Below, piece after piece: positions 28,674 through 36,645 of a stretch of DNA of 41,295 bases (positions are counted from its first letter, which is position 1; every line of letters starts with the position of its first letter). The position numbers were made by a program, and so were the translations under genes. A model generated the notes under the pieces. That model ran no database searches and was not told where the DNA came from. It was given only the letters and a program-made list of their open reading frames with translations. The DNA is from an uncultured Deferribacteres bacterium (lineage in GTDB: Bacteria; Zhuqueibacterota; JdFR-76; DREG01), in NCBI GenBank assembly GCA_913009825.1, contig CAJVYQ010000046.1:1-41295 (forward strand). The letters run 5' to 3'.

Positions 28674-30530
28674 ATGATTTTTGGTGTTTGTTCAAACAAA
28701 CCGGTGGATTTTCAAAATCAGTATCTTGCGAAAATCGATGGCGATGCCGCCGTTCAATCGGTAAAATCGGGTAATTTTGGCTTTGTCCATATCCCGGAGC
28801 AGATTAATACTGATCAAAAAAAGTATTCAGGGATATGGCAGGATAAAAAGAGGAAACGCCGGTTCGTTTTTCAGGGACATGTTTTCAATGAAGAACGGCT
28901 CAGAAAAAAATATGAAATTGGAGGCTCAACTTCCTTTGCAGAATTAATGAGTGAAATTTATGCCAGGGAAGGCGCTGACGCGTTGAAAAATGTAAACGGG
29001 CATTTTGCTTTTGGAGTTTATGACGAGGGAATCCAAAGTTTTGCCCTGATACGCGATCATTTTGGGGTTGAGCCTCTCTATTATTATGTGCATGATGGCA
29101 CACTGATTTTTGCCTCCAATCCTCTTTTTCTCCTGAGGCACCGTTTTATTCCGCGGGAGATAAATTACAAAGGGTTGTACACCTATTTCCTTTTCAATTA
29201 CATTCCCACCAATGAGACGGTTGTGGCGAACCTGCTTAAATTGCAGCCTGCACACAGCATGACCTGGCAGGATGGGAAATTGGATTTTAAGCGCTACTGG
29301 TATCTCTCTTTCAAACAGGAAGAAAACAAGGATGAATCTTACTTTACCGAAAATATTTTACACCTTTTGAAAGATGCCGTGGCGCTGCGACTGGAAAACA
29401 ACGGCAAAATACCCGGCGCTTTCCTCAGCGGCGGCATGGATTCCAGCTCGGTTGTCGGTTTGGCCGGGCCTATTTTAAAACAAAAGATGCACACTTTTTC
29501 ATTCCGCTGTAAAGGTGAATCCTTTGATGAAAGCCACTATGCAAAATTCATGTCGGATTCGTACGGCACCGATCATCACCTTGTGGAATTTCCGCACGAG
29601 GCAACGCTCGGCATCAGCGAGTTGACGAAAATCATGCCGGAGCCGTTTTCGGATATCGGCATCGAAATTGCCTCTTTTCTACTGGCGCAATTTGCCGGCG
29701 GTAAAGTGGATTATATTTTGTCCGGCGATGGCGGTGATGAGTTGTTTGCCGGTCATCCGGTTTACATTGCAGACAATGTGGCCAAATATTTCGATCTGAT
29801 CCCCCGTTTTCTGCAACGGCCGTTCATCGGCGCCATGCAATGGCTGCCGGATACCGATCAGAAAAAAAGTCTGGCGGTAAAATTGAAACGGTTTTCCTAC
29901 AGTTTCAATTTTCCGGCAAGTCTGTTCAGCAACCGCTGGCGCATTTATTACACGGAAAACGAGCTGAAAAATGCCCTGCAGCCGGAGCTCTGGCAAAATT
30001 TACAAAATTTTAATCCGTTACCGGATATTGAAGCCATTTACTCGGAGGCTGATGGGAGTGATTTTTTAAGCAAAACATTGTATGGCGATTATGCTACGGT
30101 GGTTAATTTCTATCTGACCCGCATGTCCATTTTACGTCATTACGGTATCGAAGCCAAATTCCCAATGTTCGATTACCGGCTGGTTGAATTCGCCGCCACC
30201 ATCCCTTCCGGTCTGAAAATTAAAAACGGCAACGATACAAAATATATCCTTAAAAAGACCATGACCGGTGTTCTGCCCGACGAAATTGTTTTTCGCAAAG
30301 ATAAACTGGGACACAGTGTTCCCATGAAAAACTGGATGCGGGATTCAAAAGAAGTGGCCGGTTTGATCAACGATGTGTTAACGGAAGAACAAATGAGTAA
30401 GCGCGGTTTCTTCAAACCGGAATTTGTGCGCAAAATGATTGCCGACCATCAGGCGAAAAAAGTTAACAACTCGCACCGGATTTGGGCTATTCTGGTTTTG
30501 GAACTGTGGCTGCAACAACACTTCGACTGA
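28674..30530 (+). CDS. AsnB-like amidotransferase paralogue lacking the glutaminase Cys2
   Basis: 618 aa. The C-terminal synthetase domain is intact: PP-loop SGGMDSS (252-258), LSGDGGDELFAGH, and FPMFDYRLVEFA. The N-terminal glutaminase-like domain is present, but the protein starts MIFGVCSN instead of MCGI, so there is no Cys at position 2, and the RGPDDQG block is not recognisable. The nucleophile is therefore probably lost, leaving an ammonia-dependent or adenylating enzyme, or a partner of the first AsnB. The start has AAAAGAGAA upstream, and I find no in-frame alternative that restores an MC start. Confidence 0.85.
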   Translation: MIFGVCSNKPVDFQNQYLAKIDGDAAVQSVKSGNFGFVHIPEQINTDQKKYSGIWQDKKRKRRFVFQGHVFNEERLRKKYEIGGSTSFAELMSEIYAREGADALKNVNGHFAFGVYDEGIQSFALIRDHFGVEPLYYYVHDGTLIFASNPLFLLRHRFIPREINYKGLYTYFLFNYIPTNETVVANLLKLQPAHSMTWQDGKLDFKRYWYLSFKQEENKDESYFTENILHLLKDAVALRLENNGKIPGAFLSGGMDSSSVVGLAGPILKQKMHTFSFRCKGESFDESHYAKFMSDSYGTDHHLVEFPHEATLGISELTKIMPEPFSDIGIEIASFLLAQFAGGKVDYILSGDGGDELFAGHPVYIADNVAKYFDLIPRFLQRPFIGAMQWLPDTDQKKSLAVKLKRFSYSFNFPASLFSNRWRIYYTENELKNALQPELWQNLQNFNPLPDIEAIYSEADGSDFLSKTLYGDYATVVNFYLTRMSILRHYGIEAKFPMFDYRLVEFAATIPSGLKIKNGNDTKYILKKTMTGVLPDEIVFRKDKLGHSVPMKNWMRDSKEVAGLINDVLTEEQMSKRGFFKPEFVRKMIADHQAKKVNNSHRIWAILVLELWLQQHFD

Positions 30531-30877
30531 TGTAACGCGCTTCGCCGAATCGCACGGGAATTATTGGATAATCATACATTCGTGTTATCCGCGTCATTCG
30601 CGGGCTAAATAACTTTGAACCGTTAATTAGTGCCTGAACGAAAACTATGAAATAGCATCTGCAGTGTCATTCCTGCGAAAGCGGCCTGCCCGCGGCGGGC
30701 AGGCCGCTTTCGCAGGAATGACAGAAAAAGCGAGTTTTCGGTCAGACACTAATTATGCCAATTTCGCGAATTACAATCGATAAACTTATTAAAACCTAAA
30801 TTGATTTGCGTTTATTTGCGAAATTCGCGGTTCGAATCTTTTAGATCGCATTCAAATATAAAAATAGAATAATTTAC
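30531..30877. other. 347-base intergenic region rich in repeats
   Basis: No gene is seen. It contains a nested palindromic element (30623-30755) and flanking AT-rich sequence with echoes such as TTTGCGAAATTCGCGG and ATCCGCGTCATTCGCGGG, phrases that resemble decayed intergenic repeats. The GT2 start at 30878 has no clear ribosome binding site. Confidence 0.5.
30623..30755. repeat. Nested inverted-repeat element with a 29-bp perfect palindrome core
   Basis: Outer arms: about 30623-30646 and 30733-30755, related to TAATTAGTG(C/T)CTGA and CGAAAACT with few mismatches. Inner arms: 30665-30693 and 30695-30723 are a perfect 29-bp inverted repeat about one central G (30694). The core contains GTCATTCCTGCGAAAG, a string reminiscent of common bacterial intergenic repeats. 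No T-run follows, so it is not a normal terminator. A MITE-like element is the best guess. Confidence 0.75.
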
Positions 30878-31834
30878 ATGGCACAAAATCACGTCAAACC
30901 AAAATTGGATATATCCGTCGTTATCCCTTTGTACAACGAAGAAGACAACGTTGACCTGTTGCACAAAGCGCTGGATGATGTATTGAGCAAAATGCCGGAG
31001 AAATATGAAATCATTTTCATCGATGACGGCAGCAGCGACAATACCTTTGCTAAAATGCGCATGTTGGCGCAAAAAGATCCGAATTTAAAGTTGATTAAAT
31101 TCAGAAACAACTGTGGTCAGTCCGCGGCAACCGACGCCGGGTTCGAAATGGCGCGCGGGAAAACCATCATTGTCATGGACGGCGATTTGCAGAACGACCC
31201 CAGGGACATTCCCAAAATTATGGCCAAAATGGATGAGGGGTACGAAGTAGTAAGCGGCTGGCGCAAAGACCGGAAGGACAAACTGTTGCTGCGCAAAGTG
31301 CCGTCTAAAATTGCCAATCGTTTGATCTGCTCCGTGACCAAAGTTCAGCTCCATGATACCGGCTGTGCTTTGAAAGCTTATAAAACGGAAGTGGTGAAGA
31401 AAATCAATCTTTACGGCGAGATGCATCGTTTTCTCCCAGCACTGGCCAGAGTGGAGGGAGCGCGCATAGCCGAAGTCCCGGTGCGGCACCATTCGCGCAA
31501 GTTCGGGCAATCGAAATATGGCATTTCCCGCACTTTCCGTGTGCTGATGGATCTGATGTCGCTGAATCTGTTCATCAAATATTTGCAAAAACCGATTCAG
31601 TTTTTCGGCAAAATCAGCCTGTTCTTTCTGCTCTGCGCGCTCATCGCCACAGGCGGTTTGATTCAGGGCCTGTTGCGAAATGTGTATGGCATAGAGCAGA
31701 TGAACATTCTGGCAACCATCGTTTTTTTGTTCATCACAAGCAGCATGCTTTTTATGTTTTTAGGTTTAATCACCAGTCTTATTTACAGGACCGGGAGTAA
31801 AAAGAGCATTTATTTATCCGAACTGGTAAAATAA
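30878..31834 (+). CDS. Glycosyltransferase family 2, polyprenyl-phosphate sugar type (DPM1/GtrB-like)
   Basis: 318 aa. The GT-A domain has VVIPLYNEEDNV (14-25), IDDGSSDNT (48-56) and the metal-binding motif MDGDLQNDP (100-108) with Asp101/Asp103. Two C-terminal membrane helices (about 238-258 and 272-295) are typical of enzymes that load a sugar onto a polyprenyl phosphate. The product could feed the GT39-type membrane transferase downstream. It is 12 bp before a divergent paralogue. No Shine-Dalgarno is evident. Confidence 0.9.
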   Translation: MAQNHVKPKLDISVVIPLYNEEDNVDLLHKALDDVLSKMPEKYEIIFIDDGSSDNTFAKMRMLAQKDPNLKLIKFRNNCGQSAATDAGFEMARGKTIIVMDGDLQNDPRDIPKIMAKMDEGYEVVSGWRKDRKDKLLLRKVPSKIANRLICSVTKVQLHDTGCALKAYKTEVVKKINLYGEMHRFLPALARVEGARIAEVPVRHHSRKFGQSKYGISRTFRVLMDLMSLNLFIKYLQKPIQFFGKISLFFLLCALIATGGLIQGLLRNVYGIEQMNILATIVFLFITSSMLFMFLGLITSLIYRTGSKKSIYLSELVK

Positions 31835-31846
31835 CGGGCACCGCCT

Positions 31847-32842
31847 ATGGAATTCAATCATGATGATTTACAGGTAGAAACAATAATGACCCCGGAAAAA
31901 ATCAAACACAGAAATACTTCAGTCTCCGTTATCCTGGCGCTCAACAATTCGGAGAGTGTAGTAGATGAATTGTTGGATAATCTGGACAGCAGCCTGGAAA
32001 AGCTGGGCGAAACATACGAGATCATCTGCGTTGACGACGGCAGCGAAGACGGCACCGTTACAAAGATAAAACGGAAAATAGAGCAGAATGATCGGATCAA
32101 ACTCATCAAAATGCGTTCTGTGTTTGGTGAAGCGTCCGTTCTGGATGCCGGAGTGAAATTAGCTGCGGGAGAAAAAATTCTCTATTTCACCAGCCGTGTG
32201 CGGATCAATTCGCTTCAGGTTGGCCAGTTGCTGCAGCCGCTGGACAACGGTTTAGATCTGGTAGTAGGCTGGCGCCATCCGCGGCGGGATGCCAAATTGA
32301 ACCGTGTCGTATCGCGGTTTTTTAATGTACTAATCAATAAAATTGCCGGATTAAAACTGCACGACATCAACAGCGGTATTTTGGCGGCAAAGCGGGAGGT
32401 ACTGGAAAATATTTCCGTTTACGGCGATCTTAACAATTTTATCCCGGTTTTAGCCGTGAAACAGGGCTACAAAGTGACGGAAGAAAAGATTGAGCAACTG
32501 CCTGGCTGGTTTCGAACTTCACGCTATTTTTCCGAATATATCCGCCGGCTTTTGGATATCATTACCGTATTTTTCCTGACCCGTTATGCCAAAAAACCGA
32601 TTCATTTTCTGGGCTTTGTCGGCGCCGTTTTCACTCTTTTGGGTGTAGGTATCAATCTGTACTTGTTTGTTTACCGCATATTGCAGCTCGGCCCCATTGC
32701 CGGAAAACCAATGTTATTATTAGGCGCTCTTTTACTTGTCATTGGTATTCAAATGGTCTCAATTGGGTTAATTGGCGAAATGATTATTTTTACTCACGCA
32801 AAAGAGATTAAAGAATATAATATTGAGGAGATAGTGCAATAA
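31847..32842 (+). CDS. GT2 paralogue without a DXD motif
   Basis: 331 aa, related along its full length to the previous gene, including VSVILALNNSES, CVDDGSEDGT, the VGWRHPRRDAKLNR block, LHDINSGILAAKREVL and two C-terminal membrane helices (about 248-270 and 288-312). Where the first GT2 has MDGDLQ, this protein reads FTSRVRI (114-120), so the metal-binding aspartates are missing. It may be an inactive partner or have a different activity. An alternative start at Met14 (31886) is possible; neither has a good ribosome binding site. Confidence 0.83.
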   Translation: MEFNHDDLQVETIMTPEKIKHRNTSVSVILALNNSESVVDELLDNLDSSLEKLGETYEIICVDDGSEDGTVTKIKRKIEQNDRIKLIKMRSVFGEASVLDAGVKLAAGEKILYFTSRVRINSLQVGQLLQPLDNGLDLVVGWRHPRRDAKLNRVVSRFFNVLINKIAGLKLHDINSGILAAKREVLENISVYGDLNNFIPVLAVKQGYKVTEEKIEQLPGWFRTSRYFSEYIRRLLDIITVFFLTRYAKKPIHFLGFVGAVFTLLGVGINLYLFVYRILQLGPIAGKPMLLLGALLLVIGIQMVSIGLIGEMIIFTHAKEIKEYNIEEIVQ

Positions 32843-32902
32843 TGAAATTAATTCCTTTCAATATCGAAAAATATGATTAATAATTGTATTTGTGCTAATA
32901 TT

Positions 32903-32917
32903 GGAATAACTTATTCC
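32903..32917. promoter_or_regulatory. 15-base palindrome GGAATAACTTATTCC
   Basis: A perfect 7-bp inverted repeat about one C. It lies in the 311-base gap before gmd, upstream of the inverted-repeat element. It has operator-like symmetry but no regulator is known. Confidence 0.3.
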
Positions 32918-32931
32918 GGATCATTAATAAT

Positions 32932-33085
32932 TTCCTAAATTGAGCGATTCTTAGCTTGCAATAACCACCCAAGGAGTTTTGTCATTCTGCCTGCCCGACC
33001 ACAGGCGGGAAAGAATCTTATTAATTCTTTGCACTAAACCGACAAGATTCCTACGGAATGACATAAGAATCGCTCAAGTTAGGAA
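32932..33085. repeat. 154-bp MITE-like element with 22-bp terminal inverted repeats
   Basis: The ends 32932-32953 and 33064-33085 are inverted copies matching at 21 of 22 positions (core TTGAGCGATTCTTA). Nested inside are GTCATTC/GAATGAC arms (about 32981 and 33056) and a GCCTG/CAGGC hairpin. There is no ORF. The left 90 bases recur, diverged, at 35184-35275. The two copies bracket gmd-rmd. The rest of the 32843-33153 gap holds nothing recognisable besides the palindrome at 32903 and the gmd ribosome binding region. Confidence 0.75.
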
Positions 33086-33153
33086 TTTACAAATGAGTGA
33101 TTGATACGCCACAAAACAGACTCAATTTTTTTGAACGAAAAGAAGAGGATTGA

Positions 33154-34131
33154 ATGAAGGCTTTAATCACCGGTATAACCGGTCAGGATGGTTCATATTT
33201 AGCTGAATTATTACTACAAAAAAGCTGTGATGTGTATGGAATGATCCGGCGTGCCAGTACCGAAAACTTCGAAAGGATCCATCATCTCAGAGATCAGATT
33301 CATCTGGTTCAAGCCGATCTGTTGGATCAATTATCGATTGTACGAATTATCGACGAGATTCACCCTGATGAAGTTTATAATTTAGCCGCTCAATCTTTTG
33401 TGCCAACCTCCTGGAACCAGCCTGTTTTGACCGGGGAGTTCACGGCCATTGGCGTTACAAAAATGCTGGAGGCTATCCGTCAGATCGATACGAATATTAA
33501 ATTTTATCAGGCATCCTCAAGCGAAATGTTTGGCAAAGTGAAAGAAATTCCGCAAAATGAAAATACACCGTTTTATCCCAGGAGTCCTTATGGCGTGGCA
33601 AAGGTTTATGGCCATTATATCACAGTGAATTATCGTGAAAGTTATGATATTTTTGCAGTTAGCGGCATCTTGTTCAATCACGAATCTCCCAGAAGAGGAT
33701 TGGAGTTTGTGACCAGAAAGATAACCAATGGAGCTGCAAGAATTAAATTAGGGCTACAAGACAAGCTTTTTCTGGGTAACCTGGCGGCCAAACGGGACTG
33801 GGGTTATGCCAAAGATTATGTGACGGCCATGTGGCTTATGCTTCAGCAGAATGAACCGCAAGATTATGTGGTCGCTTCGGGAGAAACACATTCCGTTGAG
33901 GAATTTGCTCAATTGGCTTTCCGGGTTGTCGGTTTGAATTATAAAGACTACGTTGAAGTCGATCCCAAATTAATTCGTCCGGCTGAGGTGGAACATTTGG
34001 TCGGAGATCCATCATTTGCTAAAAATGAATTGGACTGGAAACCAAGCGTTTCGTTTCCGGAGTTGGTAAAAATCATGGTGGAAGCCGACTTGAAATTTAT
34101 AGCTTCTGATGCACATATAGAATCAAGATGA
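33154..34131 (+). CDS. gmd: GDP-mannose 4,6-dehydratase
   Basis: 325 aa. It converts GDP-D-mannose to GDP-4-keto-6-deoxymannose. Signatures are [16 protein letters not shown] with the NADP motif GITGQDG (7-13), [14 protein letters not shown] (122-127), Tyr146/Lys150 in SPYGVAK, and [15 protein letters not shown], all specific to Gmd. The ribosome binding site GAAGAGG is weakly spaced. It overlaps rmd by 4 bases (ATGA), forming a two-gene cassette. Confidence 0.96.
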   Translation: MKALITGITGQDGSYLAELLLQKSCDVYGMIRRASTENFERIHHLRDQIHLVQADLLDQLSIVRIIDEIHPDEVYNLAAQSFVPTSWNQPVLTGEFTAIGVTKMLEAIRQIDTNIKFYQASSSEMFGKVKEIPQNENTPFYPRSPYGVAKVYGHYITVNYRESYDIFAVSGILFNHESPRRGLEFVTRKITNGAARIKLGLQDKLFLGNLAAKRDWGYAKDYVTAMWLMLQQNEPQDYVVASGETHSVEEFAQLAFRVVGLNYKDYVEVDPKLIRPAEVEHLVGDPSFAKNELDWKPSVSFPELVKIMVEADLKFIASDAHIESR

Positions 34132-35102
34132 GGGCATTTATCACAGGTATCTCCGGATTTGTCGGACCTTATCTGACTGGTTTATTAATTTCTCACGATT
34201 TTAAGATTTCCGGTACCTACCTTCTTCCCGGTGAATTAGATAATTTAAAACCATACATCAACAAAATTGATTTGTATCAGTGCGACATTACAAATCAAGA
34301 TGAATTAAAGGTGATTTTTCAGAAGAATTCATTCAATTTCGTTTTTCATTTAGCGGCACAAAGCTCTGTTCAGCAGTCTTTCACTTCGCCGCAGAAAACA
34401 TTCCGGATTAATGTGTTAGGGACAATTAATCTCCTGGAGACGATTGGAGAGTTTTCTCAGCCGAAAATGATTTTATACACAAGTTCTGCAGATGTGTACG
34501 GCGTAGTAGATCAAAACCGGTTGCCTCTGCGGGAAACAACACCGGTTAATCCGTCAAGTCCTTATGCCATTAGTAAAGTAGCCGCCGAAATGCTTTGTTT
34601 GCAATATGCTAAACACTATCATGTACCCATTATTGTCACTCGCGCTTTCAATCATACAGGGCCTAAGCAAACGCCTCAATTTGTGATCCCAAATTTTGCC
34701 AAACAGATTGCTGAAATAGAAGCCGGGAAATGTGAAAGGAAGTTGAGGGTTGGAGATTTAACCCCCGAACGAGATTTTTTAGATGTACGCGATGTAGTAA
34801 ATGCTTATCTATTACTTGCAGAGCAGGGAGTGCCGGGAGAGATTTACAATATCGCTTCCGGAAGCGCCTATTCAATCCAAAGTATATTGGATAAAATGTT
34901 AGGACTTAGTGATCTGGAAATTGCCGTCGAAGTGGATGAATCAAAGTCCCGTCCTACCGACGTTCCCATATTAACCGGCGATTACACAAAACTGCATAAA
35001 ACTACCGGTTGGAAGCCGAAAATTGATATTGCAGAAACGTTGAAATATGTTTTGGATTATTGGCGAGAAATGATATTTGATGAGACTGTAAAAAGTTGCT
35101 AA
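34128..35102 (+). CDS. rmd: GDP-6-deoxy-D-mannose reductase (GDP-D-rhamnose synthesis)
   Basis: 324 aa SDR. The NAD(P) motif is ITGISGFVG (5-13), the HLAAQSSV block is at 74-81, and catalytic Tyr146/Lys150 sit in SPYAISK. The phrases [23 protein letters not shown] and [17 protein letters not shown] are typical of Rmd. It reduces the Gmd product to GDP-D-rhamnose; GDP-fucose synthase is less likely on these motifs. It is translationally coupled to gmd. Confidence 0.9.
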   Translation: MRAFITGISGFVGPYLTGLLISHDFKISGTYLLPGELDNLKPYINKIDLYQCDITNQDELKVIFQKNSFNFVFHLAAQSSVQQSFTSPQKTFRINVLGTINLLETIGEFSQPKMILYTSSADVYGVVDQNRLPLRETTPVNPSSPYAISKVAAEMLCLQYAKHYHVPIIVTRAFNHTGPKQTPQFVIPNFAKQIAEIEAGKCERKLRVGDLTPERDFLDVRDVVNAYLLLAEQGVPGEIYNIASGSAYSIQSILDKMLGLSDLEIAVEVDESKSRPTDVPILTGDYTKLHKTTGWKPKIDIAETLKYVLDYWREMIFDETVKSC

Positions 35103-35183
35103 CTTTTATATTTACTATGATTTGATGCGGTTAATTACGAATATTTTGTGCAAGATATCTATTCTTCAGCCATAAATTAACTA
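35103..35183. other. Sequence between rmd and the first repeat
   Basis: AT-rich, no gene, no clear terminator hairpin. Confidence 0.4.
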
Positions 35184-35275
35184 TTACCTGAATTGAGCGA
35201 TTTTTAGCTTGAAACAACCAACCAAAGAGTTTTGTCATTCTGCCTGCCCAACCGCAGGCGGGAAAGAATCTTGTT
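35184..35275. repeat. Left half of a second MITE-like element
   Basis: It aligns with 32931-33030: AATTGAGCGAT, TTTTAGCTTG, AGAGTTTTGTCATTCTGCC, CAGGCGGGAAAGAATCTT and intervening bases are shared with scattered differences. The right half with its inverted end is absent; instead the tandem structured repeats begin at 35282. Confidence 0.7.
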
Positions 35276-35281
35276 AGCTTC

Positions 35282-35392
35282 GCCTGATGGTTAACCAACA
35301 GGCTGAAAAATGGAAGCGGCATAAATAGCGCTGCGTTTGCAGGACGCTTTAGCGTTCTTCCTTTATTTAGCCTCGTGGTTTACCACGGGGCG
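35282..35392. repeat. Structured repeat, copy B1 of a 111-bp tandem pair
   Basis: A leading hairpin GCCTGATGGTTAACCAACAGGC-like (35282-35303) is followed by a long stem (35301-35316 with 35357-35372), an inner AGGACGCTTTAGCG loop region, and a terminal hairpin CCTCGTGG-TTTA-CCACGGGG (35371-35390). Stem positions differ from copy A (1-92) in compensating pairs. There is no ORF. Confidence 0.75.
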
Positions 35393-35503
35393 GCCTGATG
35401 GTTAACCAACAGGCTGAAAAATGGAAGCGGCATAAATAGCGTTGCGTTTGCAGGACGCTTTAGCGTTCTTCCTTTATTTAGCCTCGTGGTTTACCACGGG
35501 GCG
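35393..35503. repeat. Structured repeat, copy B2 of the tandem pair
   Basis: Identical to copy B1 except one base (T at 35442 for C at 35331), so 110 of 111 positions match. The duplication is recent, or conserved by gene conversion, or created by an assembly join. The rest of the gap (35504-35679) is AT-rich and holds nothing I recognise. Confidence 0.78.
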
Positions 35504-35679
35504 GACTAGTCAATTGTAAGAAAATCCATTAATAATTGAACAGTGCATGTTTGATTTTAAACTAAAAAACAAGTACTTACGCAATATATAGTGCAAATTC
35601 ATGATGATTTATGTCCGGTTATTCAACCTAATATTTATCAAATTTAACGAGGTCTGAAAATAGAAGTGAAAGCGAACCA

Positions 35680-36645
35680 ATGAAGCTGATAATTCAATTA
35701 CCCTGTCTAAACGAAGAAGAGACGCTCCCACAAACCATCAGAGATTTACCTGATGAAATTCCCGGTATCGATAAAATTGAAACCCTGATCATCGATGACG
35801 GCAGCACGGATCGCACGGTCGAGGTGGCAAAAGAGCTTGGCGTTAACCACATTGTTCGGTTTACCAACAACAAAGGGTTGGCGGAGGCTTTTATGGCCGG
35901 GATCAATGCTTCTTTAAATTATGGCGCTGATATCATTGTAAATACAGATGGAGATAATCAATATTGTGGCAGTGATATCCCCAAATTGATTGAGCCAATT
36001 TTAAAAGGCAAGGCGGATATGGTAATTGGAGACCGACAGGTTGATAAAATTTCCCATTTCTCCTGGCTTAAAAAGATGTTACAAAAATTGGGCAGTTGGG
36101 TTGTAAGGCAAGTCTCCGATACAAACATTCCGGATACGACCAGTGGTTTTAGGGCCTTAAGTAAAGAAGCTGCATTACAGATCATGGTAATTTCAAAATT
36201 TACTTATACTTTAGATACGATCATTCAGGCAGGGAAAAAGAATCTTGCGATCGGTCATGTACCGGTTAGGACAAACAAAAAACTAAGAGAGTCTCGTTTA
36301 TTTTCAAGTATTCCATCTTACTTGAAGCGTTCTATTATTACTATTTTTCGAATTTATACGGTTTATGAACCATTAAAGATGTTTGCATATATTGGTGGAA
36401 TTATTTTTACATTTGGCATGGTTATCTCTCTTCGATTTTTGTATTTTTATATCGCAGGTAATGGCGGCGGACATGTTCAGTCTCTGATTTATGCCGCTGT
36501 GTTTTTCATTATTGGATTCCAGGTGATGGTAATGGGGTTGATCGCAGATTTGATTGGCACTAATAGGAGGTTGGTAGAAAACATTTTATATCGGATTCGA
36601 AAATACGATACTTATAAAAATAAATCGAAGGGTTCAGAAGATTAA
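35680..36645 (+). CDS. Glycosyltransferase family 2 with C-terminal membrane helices
   Basis: 321 aa. GT-A domain: IIQLPCLNEEETLP (4-17), LIIDDGSTDRT (36-46) and metal site NTDGDNQY (88-95). Two C-terminal helices (about 232-254 and 268-290) are typical of polyprenyl-phosphate-type GT2s. The gene stop TAA overlaps the ATT start proposed for the next gene (ATTAA). No strong ribosome binding site is seen. Substrate unknown. Confidence 0.88.
   Translation: MKLIIQLPCLNEEETLPQTIRDLPDEIPGIDKIETLIIDDGSTDRTVEVAKELGVNHIVRFTNNKGLAEAFMAGINASLNYGADIIVNTDGDNQYCGSDIPKLIEPILKGKADMVIGDRQVDKISHFSWLKKMLQKLGSWVVRQVSDTNIPDTTSGFRALSKEAALQIMVISKFTYTLDTIIQAGKKNLAIGHVPVRTNKKLRESRLFSSIPSYLKRSIITIFRIYTVYEPLKMFAYIGGIIFTFGMVISLRFLYFYIAGNGGGHVQSLIYAAVFFIIGFQVMVMGLIADLIGTNRRLVENILYRIRKYDTYKNKSKGSED

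Noticed and set aside
30665-30723. Intrinsic terminator
   Set aside because: No T-run follows on either strand and the stem is far longer than usual; the outer arms mark a repeat element.
35282-35503. CRISPR array
   Set aside because: Two 111-bp units abut directly with no spacers, and there are no cas genes.
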